From Lithospermum erythrorhizon (Eukaryota > Streptophyta > Magnoliopsida > Boraginales > Boraginaceae): DNA of 64,000 nucleotides. Positions 35,896 through 46,829 of the stretch are shown piece after piece. The stretch covers positions 1,550,001-1,614,000 of the forward strand of contig JADFUC010001000.1 of NCBI GenBank assembly GCA_019722365.1. The letters are read 5' to 3'. The notes under the pieces are model-generated. The model did no database searches. It was given only the letters and a program-made list of their open reading frames with translations, and had not been told where the DNA came from. A program made the position numbers and the translations under genes. Positions within the stretch are counted from its first letter, which is position 1. Each line of letters begins with the position of its first letter.

Positions 35896-36444
35896 ATTAT
35901 TTAGAATTGAGTATTTTGTGGAAGAGAATAGGGGGGTAGAGCAACCCTGGATACTAGAGCTATACGAAGTGACTGGATAGGTAGATGTACTGCACGTCAA
36001 ATCTATCCAAACCTCTCTCTGACTGCAAAATTTAAAGCAAGCTTGTTTTGGTGTTTATTATTTCTGACCTCTCTTTCTCCCTATTGGTTCTTATAATGTC
36101 CACTAGATTGAGGTGTTTACTGTCAGCAAAAGACTGTCTACCCAATATATTACCTCATCATATTTTCAAATATCATCATAAACCAATTACTCCGTATGTA
36201 TTTGTACATTCATAATTTAATAAAAGCCGATGGGTAAAATCGTAATAACGGCGCTTTCGAGTTCACTTGTCGCGAAATATTTAAGGTAAAATTGTGGGAT
36301 ATCATATTTGTTTAAGGGAGCTTGAAACTTCTTTAAAGCTAACTTTTATCTGAGAAATTAAAGATACTAAGGTCTTTGGTACTTATCTTCCCAGTATTTC
36401 TGGGTTGAGAAATTTATCTTTCTGAACAAAGCTTAAAAGATAGG

Positions 36445-36690
36445 GTAAATTTTTATAAGCGGTAGTCCCGCGCGGAGACGGCCCCGTACCCAGAAATCTC
36501 GAAATATTTTAGGGGAAGCAACCTAAAAGCTTGTCTTAGAGATTCGGCCAAGCTTTAGGCAACCTGCTTGCGATGTCGGTGTATGTGCCATTGAGGCGGC
36601 CGGTCGTGGGCTACGTTAAGATAGGAGTAAAGCTTTTATAGTGGTAGTATCGCATGATGCGGTCAATGGCAATTCGAATGATTTTTAGGG
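36445..36690. other. GC-rich island of unknown origin
   Basis: Within AT-rich DNA this block contains 'cgcgcggagacggccccgta' and 'gaggcggccggtcgtgggct'. I see no open frame and no RNA gene signature. 'Agcttttatagtggtagtat' near its right end echoes 'aatttttataagcggtagtc' near its left end, so it may contain an internal direct repeat of about 190 bp. Its identity is unknown. Confidence 0.35.
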
Positions 36691-37108
36691 AAATAAGGAT
36701 TCGCTGAAATTACGAGAATATCGAATAACTCTTTAAAAACACTCCTTGAATTTTTTAATTAATATTTTATTTTTTTGAAGGGATATTTTGATTACGAATA
36801 AGCTCTTTAAATATAAGATGATAAAATCGATGATTAAATCTTTTTTTAAAGGTTATTAGTATAAATTTTATAAGCGATCAAGTTACTTTGTGGATAATAT
36901 TTATTACACATAAGTCGAGAAAGAGAATGAAGAAAATTTCTTCTGACATGGTATGTCAAGCAGGTTTAGGATATTCGGTGTCTTGATTTTGTACATGGAG
37001 GCGGTGAATAATTTATTAGGAATCACATCTTTCAAGTATATGATTTTGTATTATTTGTTAGCGAAACTAAATTATTAGTAGTTAACATTTTACTATGATT
37101 CAAAAAGG

Positions 37109-37110
<2 letters not shown>

Positions 37111-37179
<69 letters not shown>
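37111..37179. repeat. (TAA)n microsatellite
   Basis: An almost pure run of TAA/ATA trinucleotides, about 22 units long, ends in 'taacaatgatt'. Trinucleotide TAA arrays are common in plant intergenic DNA. It lies about 3.5 kb upstream of ANT. A shorter (ATA)n run is present at about 37527-37556. Confidence 0.97.
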
Positions 37180-37182
<3 letters not shown>

Positions 37183-37189
37183 TGATTCT

Positions 37190-37740
37190 ACCAAAAATAT
37201 ATAAGATATACTACATATTAATTTGTCATCTCAAAATTATGTCGAATATCGGCCGAATCTTGACATTTATGTCTAATATTAAATGCGGGTGGCGTTATGT
37301 CGAGTTGGAAGAAATATATTGGCCATTATCACCAGGTGAGATGTATAGTTAGATCACGAATATTAATTTAACAACTTGATGTCGTATGACTAAATATATT
37401 GGCCAGATTCGTGATATGATATCGTCGAATTATTTACTTTATATCGGTTAAATTGATATGATTTAAAAGTATAATTTAAATTTTTTGTATTAGTTCACCG
37501 ATATATAAAATTCATATTCGTAGGGAATTAAATAATAATAATAATAATAATAATAATTACACACAGTATGTGATTATTTAACTAATACATGTTATAATAA
37601 TAATAACGAATAGTTCTACATAATAATAAATAATAATAATAATTATACACAAAATATATGATTATTTAACTAACTTACATATTATAATAATAATAATAAG
37701 TCTACATAAATTATATTATTATTTAATAATGAATTAATTC
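37190..37740. mobile_element. Helitron-like or related dispersed element, inverted copy
   Basis: Read on the minus strand, this region matches the element at 32684-33180: 'ataatgttcta..' becomes tagaactattcgttattatt, and the shared 'tacgaatatgaattttatat' block appears as its inverse at about 37503-37523. The tandem 'actaatacatgttataataa' and 'actaacttacatattataat' units correspond to the 75-bp subrepeats of copy 1. The left (37190-37490) part is more divergent. Confidence 0.5.
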
Positions 37741-37984
37741 CTATTAGAACTCATGAATTATCAATTAAAAGGTGGAATTATTAATTAAAAATATAATATT
37801 TTTGCCTAACTTTTAGATTTTTAGAGAGAATGGTAATTTAGTAATTAATAATGTGAAAATGGAAAAAATAGAAGAAATACAATCCTTATTCGCACTTTTA
37901 TATATGTTAGTGATATCTTACTAATTCCAGCTTATTAGTACCAATAAAGTTCAATATAAGGGTAGCTCAGTTTGCATGGACCAA

Positions 37985-38405
37985 ACAAGTAGAGTTCTAC
38001 ATGAGTCGAGCGACTCAATCAACTCGACTCCGTCTAATATGAGCCGAACTTCGAGCTGACTTCCATGCTCGTTAGCTCGGTAAATTGACTTGCCCAGTAA
38101 GCTTCGTATCTCGTTACCACATTCATACTTCTTTTATATAAATGTTTTGTTATAATATCTTTATGATTTTAGTTTCTTATTATTAATTATTTTGTTATGA
38201 ATATCTCATTTATTAATGTTAACCTCTATTACGAATTATTAATGATTTTTCTTATTTTGTTAAATGTTAATTAATCAATTAAACAAAAATTTTTGTTAAT
38301 CCAATTGAATTTGATTTTTGAAATAAATGAGTTAGCTCAGAGTTCGACTTGTTGGCTCGACTACATAAAAGCTCGCATAGCCTAAGACTCGTTTAATAAC
38401 TATTA
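37985..38405. mobile_element. Decayed DNA element with 'gactcg/gagctcg' ends, copy 2
   Basis: The GC-rich left end ('gagtcgagcgactcaatcaa' at about 38004) and right end ('cgacttgttggctcgactac' at about 38345) flank an AT-rich core containing 'taattaatcaattaaacaaa'. The layout and word content match the element at 27005-27545, whose core in turn has the inverse of the same words. It is non-coding. Confidence 0.5.
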
Positions 38406-38488
38406 AAGCCAAAAACATCTGCCAGTCGATTAGAATTGAGGCACATTATAGTTCTCTCTGAACAAGTTAAGGCATACGAGCATATATG

Positions 38489-39075
38489 AGGGCCGTTTAG
38501 CTAGAAACATTTTTTTAAAAGCTTTATAAGTGTGATGTTTGTGACATAAATGGAGTCACAAGTTGTTGTTAATTGTTTTTGATTTAATGCAGGTAATATA
38601 ACTTATAATTGATTTTTTCTATGTTTGGATAGCAAAAACTTATAAGTTTGAAAGGGAATATTTTGAGTTGTAAAAATGATAAAATGACTTATAGAATATC
38701 TAAATTACCTTTATAATTATAAATAAATTAGTAATTGAATATTTAAAATAATAATAAATAATTATAACTAAAAATTGTATTTTATGACTAAATCAACTTA
38801 TAAGTTAAATATTTATAATGAAGGATAAAATGACTAAAGGATAAATGAGGTATAAAGTTAAATATTTAAGGGGTAATGAAGTAAATTATCAAGTGAGACT
38901 AAAAAATAAGTTGATGGAAAAAAAGTTGGGAAAAAAGTTAGAACTTAGTACTTTTTTATTTTGAACTTATAAGTTACAAACTGAAAGTGTTATCCAAATT
39001 ATCAAAAAAAAAAAAAAAAGTGTTATCCAAACATGTTACTTTGACGAAATCAACTTATAAGTGGCTAAACACCCT
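38489..39075. mobile_element. Non-autonomous hAT-like element
   Basis: The left end 'agggccgtttagctag' and the inverted right end 'agggtgtttagccactt' are imperfect inverted copies. Inside, 'acttataagttt' words recur in both orientations (38590-38650 and 38960-39062), as in the widespread plant MITEs that start with 'gggtgtttggcta'. An A-run of 16 lies at about 39003-39019 between two copies of 'gtgttatccaaa'. I could not find a clean 8-bp target duplication. Confidence 0.65.
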
Positions 39076-39564
39076 CTATATCTTCAGTTTTCAAGGGTTT
39101 TAAGATGGAGGTTTTAATTAAAACTTTATAAATGGAGGTTTTAATTAAACTTTTATGAAATCAGCAGGCCTCGATAAGAGAGGTATTTGGAGGGATATTT
39201 ACTCTTAATAGGAGATAATTGAGATGTGTATCTTTATTTCTATTTTAAAAAAAATTATTGAATAATTTCCTATTTATTACTTTCACTTAAAATTTCGAAT
39301 TAATTGGCGTTTCGATTATTGCGTATGAGGCTTTGATTACAAATTACTTTATTCGCGTCAAAATATACCAAAATTCGAAATGCGTGAATTTGGTTTTAAA
39401 AATATTTTCTTAATATTATTTTTTGTAATTTTTCATGTCATAAAAAGTAATTGATAGTTAAAGTTATTGTTGAAAAGTGAGAAAGTCAATTAATTTGAAA
39501 TTGAGGTAATATGACATAAAATAATACATGGGCCAATTAAATAATGCTAGTCGTTCTTGAAAGG

Positions 39565-40098
39565 ATATTTACTCCCCTGATAAATTATTTAAAATTAGGA
39601 TCAATTTCATTTTATTCTACATTTATATTTGGTATTTTTGACATATAATTTCACAAAATTTAATTTTTCTTTTTAAACCAATATTTTTTATTTTTAAATA
39701 TCTATATATAGAGATTAGGTTTGTTTCATTTGAACATCAATTTTTTTTTTCTCAATTTTCTATCACATTATTATAAAATTTGGCCTTTTTTGCATTAATT
39801 TGACCTAATTTTTTTTCACTTATATTTTTATTTTTCAAGATTTATAAATAGATATTAGGTTTGTTTGATTTTGACACAAAAATTATTTTATGCGTATTTC
39901 TTTTTCTTAATTTCATATGTAAAATGATGAAGAAAGAGAATAAGTATATATAGTGAAGTATATATGGTGTGGATGAAAGATAAAAATGAATAATTTTTTT
40001 AAATATCTCCTATTGTGGAGTGTAAAAGTATTGAGGATATTTGATGAAGAATTAAAAATTTGATGTATCATGAAATATTGGGGAGATCAATTATTTAT
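39565..40098. mobile_element. Dispersed AT-rich MITE, copy B (inverted relative of copy A)
   Basis: Shared with the inverse of 16937-17500: 'tttgcattaatttgacctaa', 'tttataaatagatattaggt', 'gtaaaatgatgaag', 'agtatatatggtgtggatga' and the closing 'gagatcaattattta'. The copies are colinear over more than 500 bp with many point differences. It ends about 630 bp before the ANT start codon, within what may be the promoter region. Confidence 0.75.
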
Positions 40099-40310
40099 TA
40101 CTCTTTCCGTTTCAAAATAGATGATTATTTAAGCCAAAAATTGTTTTATTAAGGGATTGTAGCTATATTGGAATTGTAAGAAAGGCTACATTGAAAAGAA
40201 AATATAAAAAGATGCGACATATTGTAAAATTATATATTAAAATTGTAAATAATCAGTGTGTAGCTTAATAAAATTTTTTAGATGGATATGTATTTTGAAA
40301 TTGATAGAAT
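40095..40310. mobile_element. Dispersed 'gttgattgttta' family, inverted copy near ANT
   Basis: It begins 'ttactctttccgtttcaaaa' (the outer end) and runs through 'gatgattatttaagccaaaa', 'attgtttattaagggattgt'-like sequence and 'ttaaaattgtaaataatcag', which is the inverse of the family core. It ends near 'tttgaaattgatag'. It is non-coding and lies 420 bp upstream of the ANT start codon. Confidence 0.5.
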
Positions 40311-40376
40311 ATTGAAGATGGTGTTAGGGGTTTTAGACCAGTAAAATAAATAATTGAACCTCCTTTAATTTATTCA

Positions 40377-40404
40377 TTTATATATATATAATATATATAT
40401 ATGT
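40377..40404 (+). promoter_or_regulatory. Candidate TATA region of the ANT promoter
   Basis: A dense TA-rich run ('tttatatatatataatatata') stands about 330 bp before the ANT start codon. Downstream, 40480-40640 has the pyrimidine-rich and 'cttcttctcctc' character of a plant 5' leader. No transcription start can be proven from sequence, and the run could also be a simple repeat. Confidence 0.35.
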
Positions 40405-40732
40405 ATCTACATGTACACAGATCCCCATAGAATGCAAGGACGCTACCCAACATTGTTTGCTGAAATTCATTCTTTTTGTTTAGTTTAAAGCCATCATCTT
40501 CTTCTCCTCTTTATTCACACACACTTTCAAGAGCCTCTCTAGTGAGTAAGAAGAAGCAAAAAAGCTTTCTTGATTCTTGTTCTTCACTTTGTTTTCTAGA
40601 AATTGAAAATTGAAGTGTTCATTTCGAAATGATTACTTAGTTTCCTCTCAATGATTGAGTTGCTTTGAACCACCAAAAAAATACTGCTAAAAGAATCTCT
40701 CTATATTCGAGAATCAGTAAAACTAGAAAAAC

Positions 40733-43700
40733 ATGAAATCTTTGAATGATGGTAGTTGTAATGACAACAATAATACTTCAAACAATGTGAATTCTAACTG
40801 GTTGGGGTTCTCTCTCTCACCCCACATGAAAATGGAGGTTGCTTCTGACCCTCAAGAACATCAAAATAATCAGCATCATCATGGTCAGTCTTCTACTGAT
40901 GCTATGCCAACAAACTATTACTTTTCTTCACCTATAGGCTATGGAATGGGTGAAAATGGTGGATTTCACTCTGGTTTGCCTGTAATGCCCCTCAAATCAG
41001 ATGGATCACTCTGTATTATGGAAGCTTTCTCAAGATCACAGCATAATGGTTAGTTTTGTTCACTCTTTGGACTTTGATTTTGACATAATCATGCATGTTT
41101 CTTGGATTTTATGGTTTTTTAGTTATGTTTTGTTGACAAGTTTGGTTCTTTGTGTGGAACATAAGAAGCCGTTTTATCAATCATTATTTTCTTGGTCTTG
41201 CAAAATATGGCTGCGGTGGTGGAAATATGGGAGGCGAGTGGTGGAACTATGGGAGGCGAGTGGTCTGTGTGCTAATTTTTTGAAAAATAAATGTCTACTA
41301 AAAATAACATTTTTGCATACGTTTCTTCAAAAAATAATTTGGTTCTCCCTCCTAAACTTTTATATTTTTTATTTTTCTTTTATCTCGCTTCTTCGTGAAC
41401 TTTACATAAAATTTCTGGTTCCATGACAGCCAACCATTATGGTAGCAATGGAGAAGAGACAATGGCTCTGAGTTTGGACAGTTTGTATTACCACCAAAAT
41501 GCTGGAACAGAAGATGGTAGACATCTGTCTTTAGACCTGCTTCAAGAATCATTCCGGCAGCCATGCGGCGGCGGAGGAGAAAACCACCAAGTCCAACACC
41601 ACCACCCCTACTACTCTGCCTTACAATGCCATGAAGAAACTCAGCAACTCACAAACTGTAGTCCTCAAATTCCAGTATCTAGTGAAGGAATCCCATATAT
41701 GAAAAACTGGGTAGATGGAAATTATCCATCTGAGCAACATGCAATCAACCACCAGATAAATGGGGGCATAACTCATGATGGTGGTGGTGGTGGTGGTGTG
41801 GGATGTGGTGAGTTGCAAAGTCTTAGTTTGTCAATGAGCCCAGGCTCTCAGTCTTCCAGCTGTATTACAGCTCCTAGACAAATCCCCTCCCCAGGAACAG
41901 AAATTATGGCTGTGGAAACCAAGAAAAGAACTTCTGCTAAAGTTGTTCCTAAGCAAACTGTTCACAGGAAATCTATTGACACATTTGGCCAAAGAACTTC
42001 TCAGTACAGAGGTGTAACAAGGTCAGCAATTATATTTTTAAAATACTACGGACTATTTTTCTAGTCATTTCAACATTCGGCACTTGTCATTTGTCATTGC
42101 AATAACTCAGATAGGGACTTTGTCATTGCAAGTCCCGTGGCCACTAGGATTTTAGTTATTTCGATTACTAATTCTTACATTACCTTTAATATTGAAGTTT
42201 AAAGTGATGGTTGAATTGTGTAAATGATGCAGGCATAGATGGACAGGTAGATATGAAGCACACTTATGGGACAACAGTTGCAAGAAGGAGGGACAGACAA
42301 GAAAAGGGAGGCAAGGTTAGTAGTAGTAATAGCCTAATGAATACAAAAATCCACTCTCCTGTATTATTTTGGAATTATTATTCTTGTGACTGTAGATAGC
42401 CATAGTTTTGGCCCCCTGATGTTCATACACTGACCTGTGATTTCAATTCCTTTGTCATTTCCATGTTTGTCCTGGATTTGCTTTTGCCAATTAATTATCA
42501 TGTTATGCAGTCTATCTTGGTGAGTACTTTCTTGTTCTTTGTATTTGTTTCAATCATCAATTCCTGAAGTATTATCGAGTGTTTTCTTGAAATGATTTAA
42601 CAAATATTTGAATTTTTATAGGGGGTTATGATATGGAAGAGAAAGCTGCTAGATCTTATGATCTTGCTGCTCTCAAGTATTGGGGACCTTCCACACATAT
42701 AAACTTTCCAGTATGTGAAAATAATCTACTTACGATAACTATTTTTAGTAAATAAATATTCCATTTTCATTCTTGTTTGTTAGTTAACAAAAACCATTTT
42801 TTTTCTGTATTTTAGTTGGAAAATTATAGCAAAGAGCTTGAAGATATGAAGAACATGACTAGGCAGGAATTTGTTGCACATTTGAGGAGGTAAATTTTGA
42901 CTTTCTTTTTTGAAAGAGATCTAGGATGGGAGAAATTATTATCTATACGTCTGCAAATTTTGAATCTAACTTGTCACATTTCACATTCCAATTTCAGGAA
43001 AAGTAGTGGATTTTCAAGAGGTGCTTCCATGTACAGAGGGGTGACAAGGTGTTTTTTTTACTACTATATTTATTTTTACTAGGGGGCAATATATTCTTAA
43101 GATGTTACGACTCGAAAAAGACTATTAATGTCTTCATACACATAGACATAAGACATTATTGGTATAGCTCATTTATTTAGATTGTATTATATATACAATA
43201 AAATTGAACTATCAATAAATAAAAATGATATTTCTTGATTTAGTACTTATGAATCACATAAATAAAATTCTCCTCACATTATTGCCGACATTAGGCTTGT
43301 AACTTCACCCAAAATCTAAGCTCTCTAGTACTCATCATTTGATCATTTAATTGTAGCATTTCTTTTAATTATATTTCTTGAACTAGTTTTCTTTATTTAT
43401 ATTTTCAGGCATCATCAACATGGAAGATGGCAAGCTAGAATTGGGCGTGTTGCTGGAAATAAGGACCTCTATCTTGGGACTTTTAGTAAGGCTTTTTCAA
43501 TCTATATAGTACTACAGTATTATTCCTTATAGGAGAATTCAATTTGTGCTAAATAAAAACAAATGAGATTATGTATAATTAATTTTAGAAACCCTTTATA
43601 ATATACTTTTATGAGTGATTATTTGATGGATCAATATTTACCCCCTTTTTCACCCATGGCCCTATCTTTAGATCCACTACTGATTGTAATAAAGCTGTTT

Positions 43701-44613
43701 ACACAGCTTGTTTGACTGACCTTATGTACATCATTTTAGTGGGGAATGAACTTTTTCTAAGGCTGCTATTATGCGGACCATATCATGCAAAAAATGTAAC
43801 AAAATTTAATTGAAAAACAAAAGCGAATTTCTTGTCGAGTTTTTTAATAAAGTTTAAATAATTGAGATAAGAGTAGGCTTAGCAATCGGAATATTGATAA
43901 AGGCTAGTTTTTGTTGAGAAAAGTTAACTTATAATCTTTATTATAGTCGTCACTTTTTTGTGGAGTCTGTACTATAGTTTGTCAATAGTATAAGTGATTA
44001 TGACTTGAAATTAGGCACGCAAGAGGAAGCTGCTGAAGCTTATGACATAGCTGCAATCAAGTTCCGTGGCTCGAATGCTGTTACCAATTTCGATATATCG
44101 AGGTACGATGTTGAAAAGATCATGTCCAGCACGACTCTGCCTAGCGGAGATAATGCGCGGCGAAACAAGGAGAGGGAAGTTATTCCTCTGGCTATTGAGT
44201 ATGATGTTGGTGGTGGATTAGCAAATGATGATAGACTTGTTCAAGAAAGTGTCGCAAATGTTGCTAATTGGAAGATGGCACTTTACCATCAGTCCTCTCA
44301 GGCAATGGCAATTGAGAATAATTATCGCAATGGGTCGTTTCCGGTTGGTTTGCAGGATTTGGTTGTTGGAATTGATCAGCATCAGCCTATCGCGGATTCG
44401 AAGTTTTCAAATCCTTCTTCTCTTGTGACCAGTTTGAGTAGTTCCAGGGAAGCTAGCCCTGAAAAAAATGGTGCAACCCTGTTTGCAAAGCCTGGCCTTG
44501 AGGTGAATAATGCTAATTCCTGGAGCAATATTCCATCTGAGCAGCAGATGAGGGCTGTTCCGATCACAGTGGCGGCTCACTTGCCGGTATTTGCAGCCTG
44601 GGGTGATGCATGA
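40733..44613 (+). CDS. ANT: AINTEGUMENTA (ANT) AP2-domain transcription factor
   Basis: Nine exons: 40733-41048, 41430-42021, 42233-42315, 42511-42519, 42622-42710, 42816-42889, 42998-43048, 43409-43485 and 44015-44613. All introns are GT-AG and phases agree, giving 1890 nt (629 aa plus stop). Signatures are WLGFSLS at 23-29, [16 protein letters not shown] near the end of exon 1, [19 protein letters not shown] at 290-294, a first AP2 repeat from YRGVTR at about 298 to 363, the linker [20 protein letters not shown], and a second AP2 repeat from YRGVTR at 400 to about 458. The C-terminus [10 protein letters not shown] matches ANT rather than PLETHORA or BABY BOOM. By family, ANT is a nuclear DNA-binding regulator of cell proliferation in floral organs and ovules. 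The PK-EDF-G motif expected at the start of exon 2 is absent. Confidence 0.95.
41214..41266. repeat. 22-bp tandem duplication in ANT intron 1
   Basis: Two near-identical units, 'ggtggaa(a/c)tatgggaggcg' plus 'agt', follow each other in a GC-richer patch of intron 1. The open frame spanning this intron on the plus strand is fortuitous. Confidence 0.8.
42511..42519 (+). other. 9-nt micro-exon 4 of ANT
   Basis: The exon is TCTATCTTG, preceded by 'tgttatgcag' and followed by 'gtgagtac'. With the last G of exon 3 it encodes Val-Tyr-Leu and opens the glycine codon finished in exon 5, restoring the invariant GRQVYLGGYD of the first AP2 repeat. A micro-exon of this size at this place is a known hallmark of AP2/ANT-lineage genes. 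Without it the reading frame is kept but three conserved residues are lost. Confidence 0.95.
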
Positions 44614-45353
44614 AGATGTTCCTCTAGTTACCCTTTTGTTTTTTCATGCAAGTCTTGCATGAACAAGAATCATATTAGGGCTTTAGCTAGTTTAATTATT
44701 AGGGTGATGGTGGAAATGCAAAAGAGGATGGGGGGTCACTAATCTGTCTGATACTGTTTCTACTAAAACTAAAGCCTTTTGTTGCGACCTATTGGAATGA
44801 AGAACTTGAAAGTTGGAGGGTTGGATGGCTATTTTGTAGGGTCTATTATATAGTATGTGATGACCATCAAATTAAAGCCCTTTGAAATGAATGATATTCT
44901 TGAGTTCTTGCATAATGGAATTGCTTTTTTCATGTGTTTTACCCATCAAGTACTAAATCCCATCTCAATGTTTCCCAATAATGCAAATGCTTTAAGTGTC
45001 CATCAATTTCCTTTGAGCAAATGACCCTATATTATTATCTGATTGCAATATCAAATCTATGTTCCTCAATTTGCATTACACCATCATTGCTAGTCTCTTC
45101 TCATCTTTTTATCCCTGTGCTGAGCTTTTCCAAAGGGCACCAAACATTCCCTCCAATTTGTTCATTAAGGATTTTGTTACAAATAAACATGAAATCATCA
45201 AATAAAAAAGTTACTTACAATGAGAATAACTTTATAAACGATATTGAGTGGTCCTCTAGTATAATGTTAAAAGATACTGTAGACCGTCGAAATTTATTAA
45301 ATAAATTTAATAAAAATCGATTGATTTTAATGGGTGAAATCGATTAAAGAAAG

Positions 45354-46829
45354 TGTCACTTATTACGTGGCAATTAGAGTTCAACCGAACTAATGAAAAT
45401 CAAACACATATGGAATAATAAGGTGTTCTGGAATTAAGCCCTTGAAATTAAATTAAAAAGTCGAAATTAGGATTTTATACGTTAGAAGTAACGCAAATTT
45501 TAAGCTGTGAGGGTTAGAAAATAGCCACGAAATTAAATGTCGTCGAAGCTAGAACCGAAAATTCCAAAAATTTACATCAATTTCGGCTATTTGGCACGAA
45601 TGGAAGTTCGGAAGTTCGGGCTTAAAATAAGACCTAGAAAGAGCGGGTTTAAAGCAGTGGCTCCAAAAATTCAGTACTTGTAAGAAATGCGTTTATTATA
45701 AAAGAATTTGGGCATTCTTGATCCACCAAATAAAACCCCATATGCTTGGAGTGGAGGCAAAGTAATTTCTATAAAATCAGCAATTTGATTTTCACGCCAA
45801 ATTCTTGGTTAAGATCAAATCACAGGTGATTATGGATCAGCCGTCGAGGAAAGAAAGCGCGAAAGCCTATAAATACCCCCCTATTAAGCAGAAATTTCAT
45901 CATGAAATACAACAAAAAGTTCTTGAGAGAGAATTTAGCGTAAGAGCAGGTTTAGAAGGTATTTCTTCGCCCAGAAAACACAAAGATTATTGGTTATTTA
46001 GGAGAAAAACATCAAATCTTGACCTATAAGCTTAAATATGTGCCTAAATTGAAGAGCTGAGTGAATAACACAAAAATCTTGCTTAGGACCCAAATAGGCG
46101 CCCATGCTTAGAGTCTGAGTTGGTGCATATGACAACGGTAATTTTAGGATCGAGACTGGCCCAGTGAGAATCGATCATTGAGATCTCGCCAAATCAAATA
46201 AACTACATGATGAAGTATAAATGCCCATAGTAAATCATAGGTAGGATATAAGCTACGTAGTGCAATACATGCATTAGGAAATCTGGACCCGATGGGCATC
46301 ACTGCTTGTGATCTGGCGTATCCTTTTAGATAGCCTTTGAAGATCGAGGAATAATTTCTTAAGCACACGACGAATCTAGTGTCTGCAGAGATCGAAATTT
46401 CTTTAAGACCCTCTTCTTGAAACAGATAAGCCGAAATCAAGTATAAGTCATGAGCTTCAGTCACAAGACTAAAGATCGAGTCAGGATAGCCCGTACGGTA
46501 TATCTTTAGCTAGGCTTTAGACTCGGAGCATTATCGAGTCGAAATGAGTCAGTGAAGTCTTACATCCCACGTCCCAGGGTCGCGTGGTCAGGTCTCGCGT
46601 CAAATTGAGCCTGAAATCCAGATCGAACTTAGGATCATCTGACGGTCTAAATGCAAATTCGAGGTCAGGCTTAGAATAAATACAGTCTGGCGTAAATCAG
46701 CTTAAATTGAAACAAATAGGCCGCCCAAATGAGACCTCGAGTCAGTGAGTCCCGCAGTATATCGAAATCGAGTCGACATATTAAGTAATCGAAGTCTTTA
46801 GAAGCAATAGGCGATAGTCGGATACGTCA
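45354..46829. mobile_element. Candidate solo LTR
   Basis: This block of about 1.5 kb has a more even base composition than its flanks. It starts 'tgtcacttattacgtgg' and appears to end 'gtcggatacgtca', i.e. TG...CA. A TATA-box context, 'agcctataaatacccccc', lies at about 45864-45881, and is followed about 50 bp later by 'gttcttgagagagaa', as in LTR promoters of plant Ty3-type retrotransposons. I found no internal domains next to it and no second copy in the window. The flanks do not show a clear 5-bp duplication, so the exact ends are uncertain. An alternative is a decayed fragment of another retroelement. Confidence 0.45.

Larger units (their letters stand above)
26611..40732. other. Gene-free region of about 14 kb upstream of ANT
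   Basis: No protein gene is supported between the DUF3054 gene and ANT. The open frames present are short, overlap other frames and lack any recognisable family. The DNA is AT-rich and consists of dispersed elements listed separately (27005-27545, 28652-28827, 30604-30790, 32684-33180, 35736-35895, 37190-37740, 37985-38405, 38489-39075, 39565-40098 and 40095-40310), simple repeats, and GC-richer islands at 33850-34090 and 36445-36690 that I cannot explain. The right end must contain the ANT promoter and leader. Confidence 0.6.

Noticed and set aside
41001..41426. 141-codon plus-strand frame across the end of ANT exon 1 and intron 1
   Set aside because: It is in a different frame from ANT and covers an intron with good GT-AG borders; the protein is dominated by Phe, Leu and Tyr from AT-rich DNA.
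42897..43082. Plus-strand frame spanning ANT exon 7
   Set aside because: Only 42998-43048 is exon; the rest of the frame is intron read-through.
45805..46029. 74-codon plus-strand frame starting near a TATA-like sequence
   Set aside because: It overlaps the LTR-like promoter region and shows no retroviral gag or other family features.
46144..46464. 106-codon minus-strand frame
   Set aside because: It is within the candidate solo LTR and resembles no known protein; LTRs often contain fortuitous frames.
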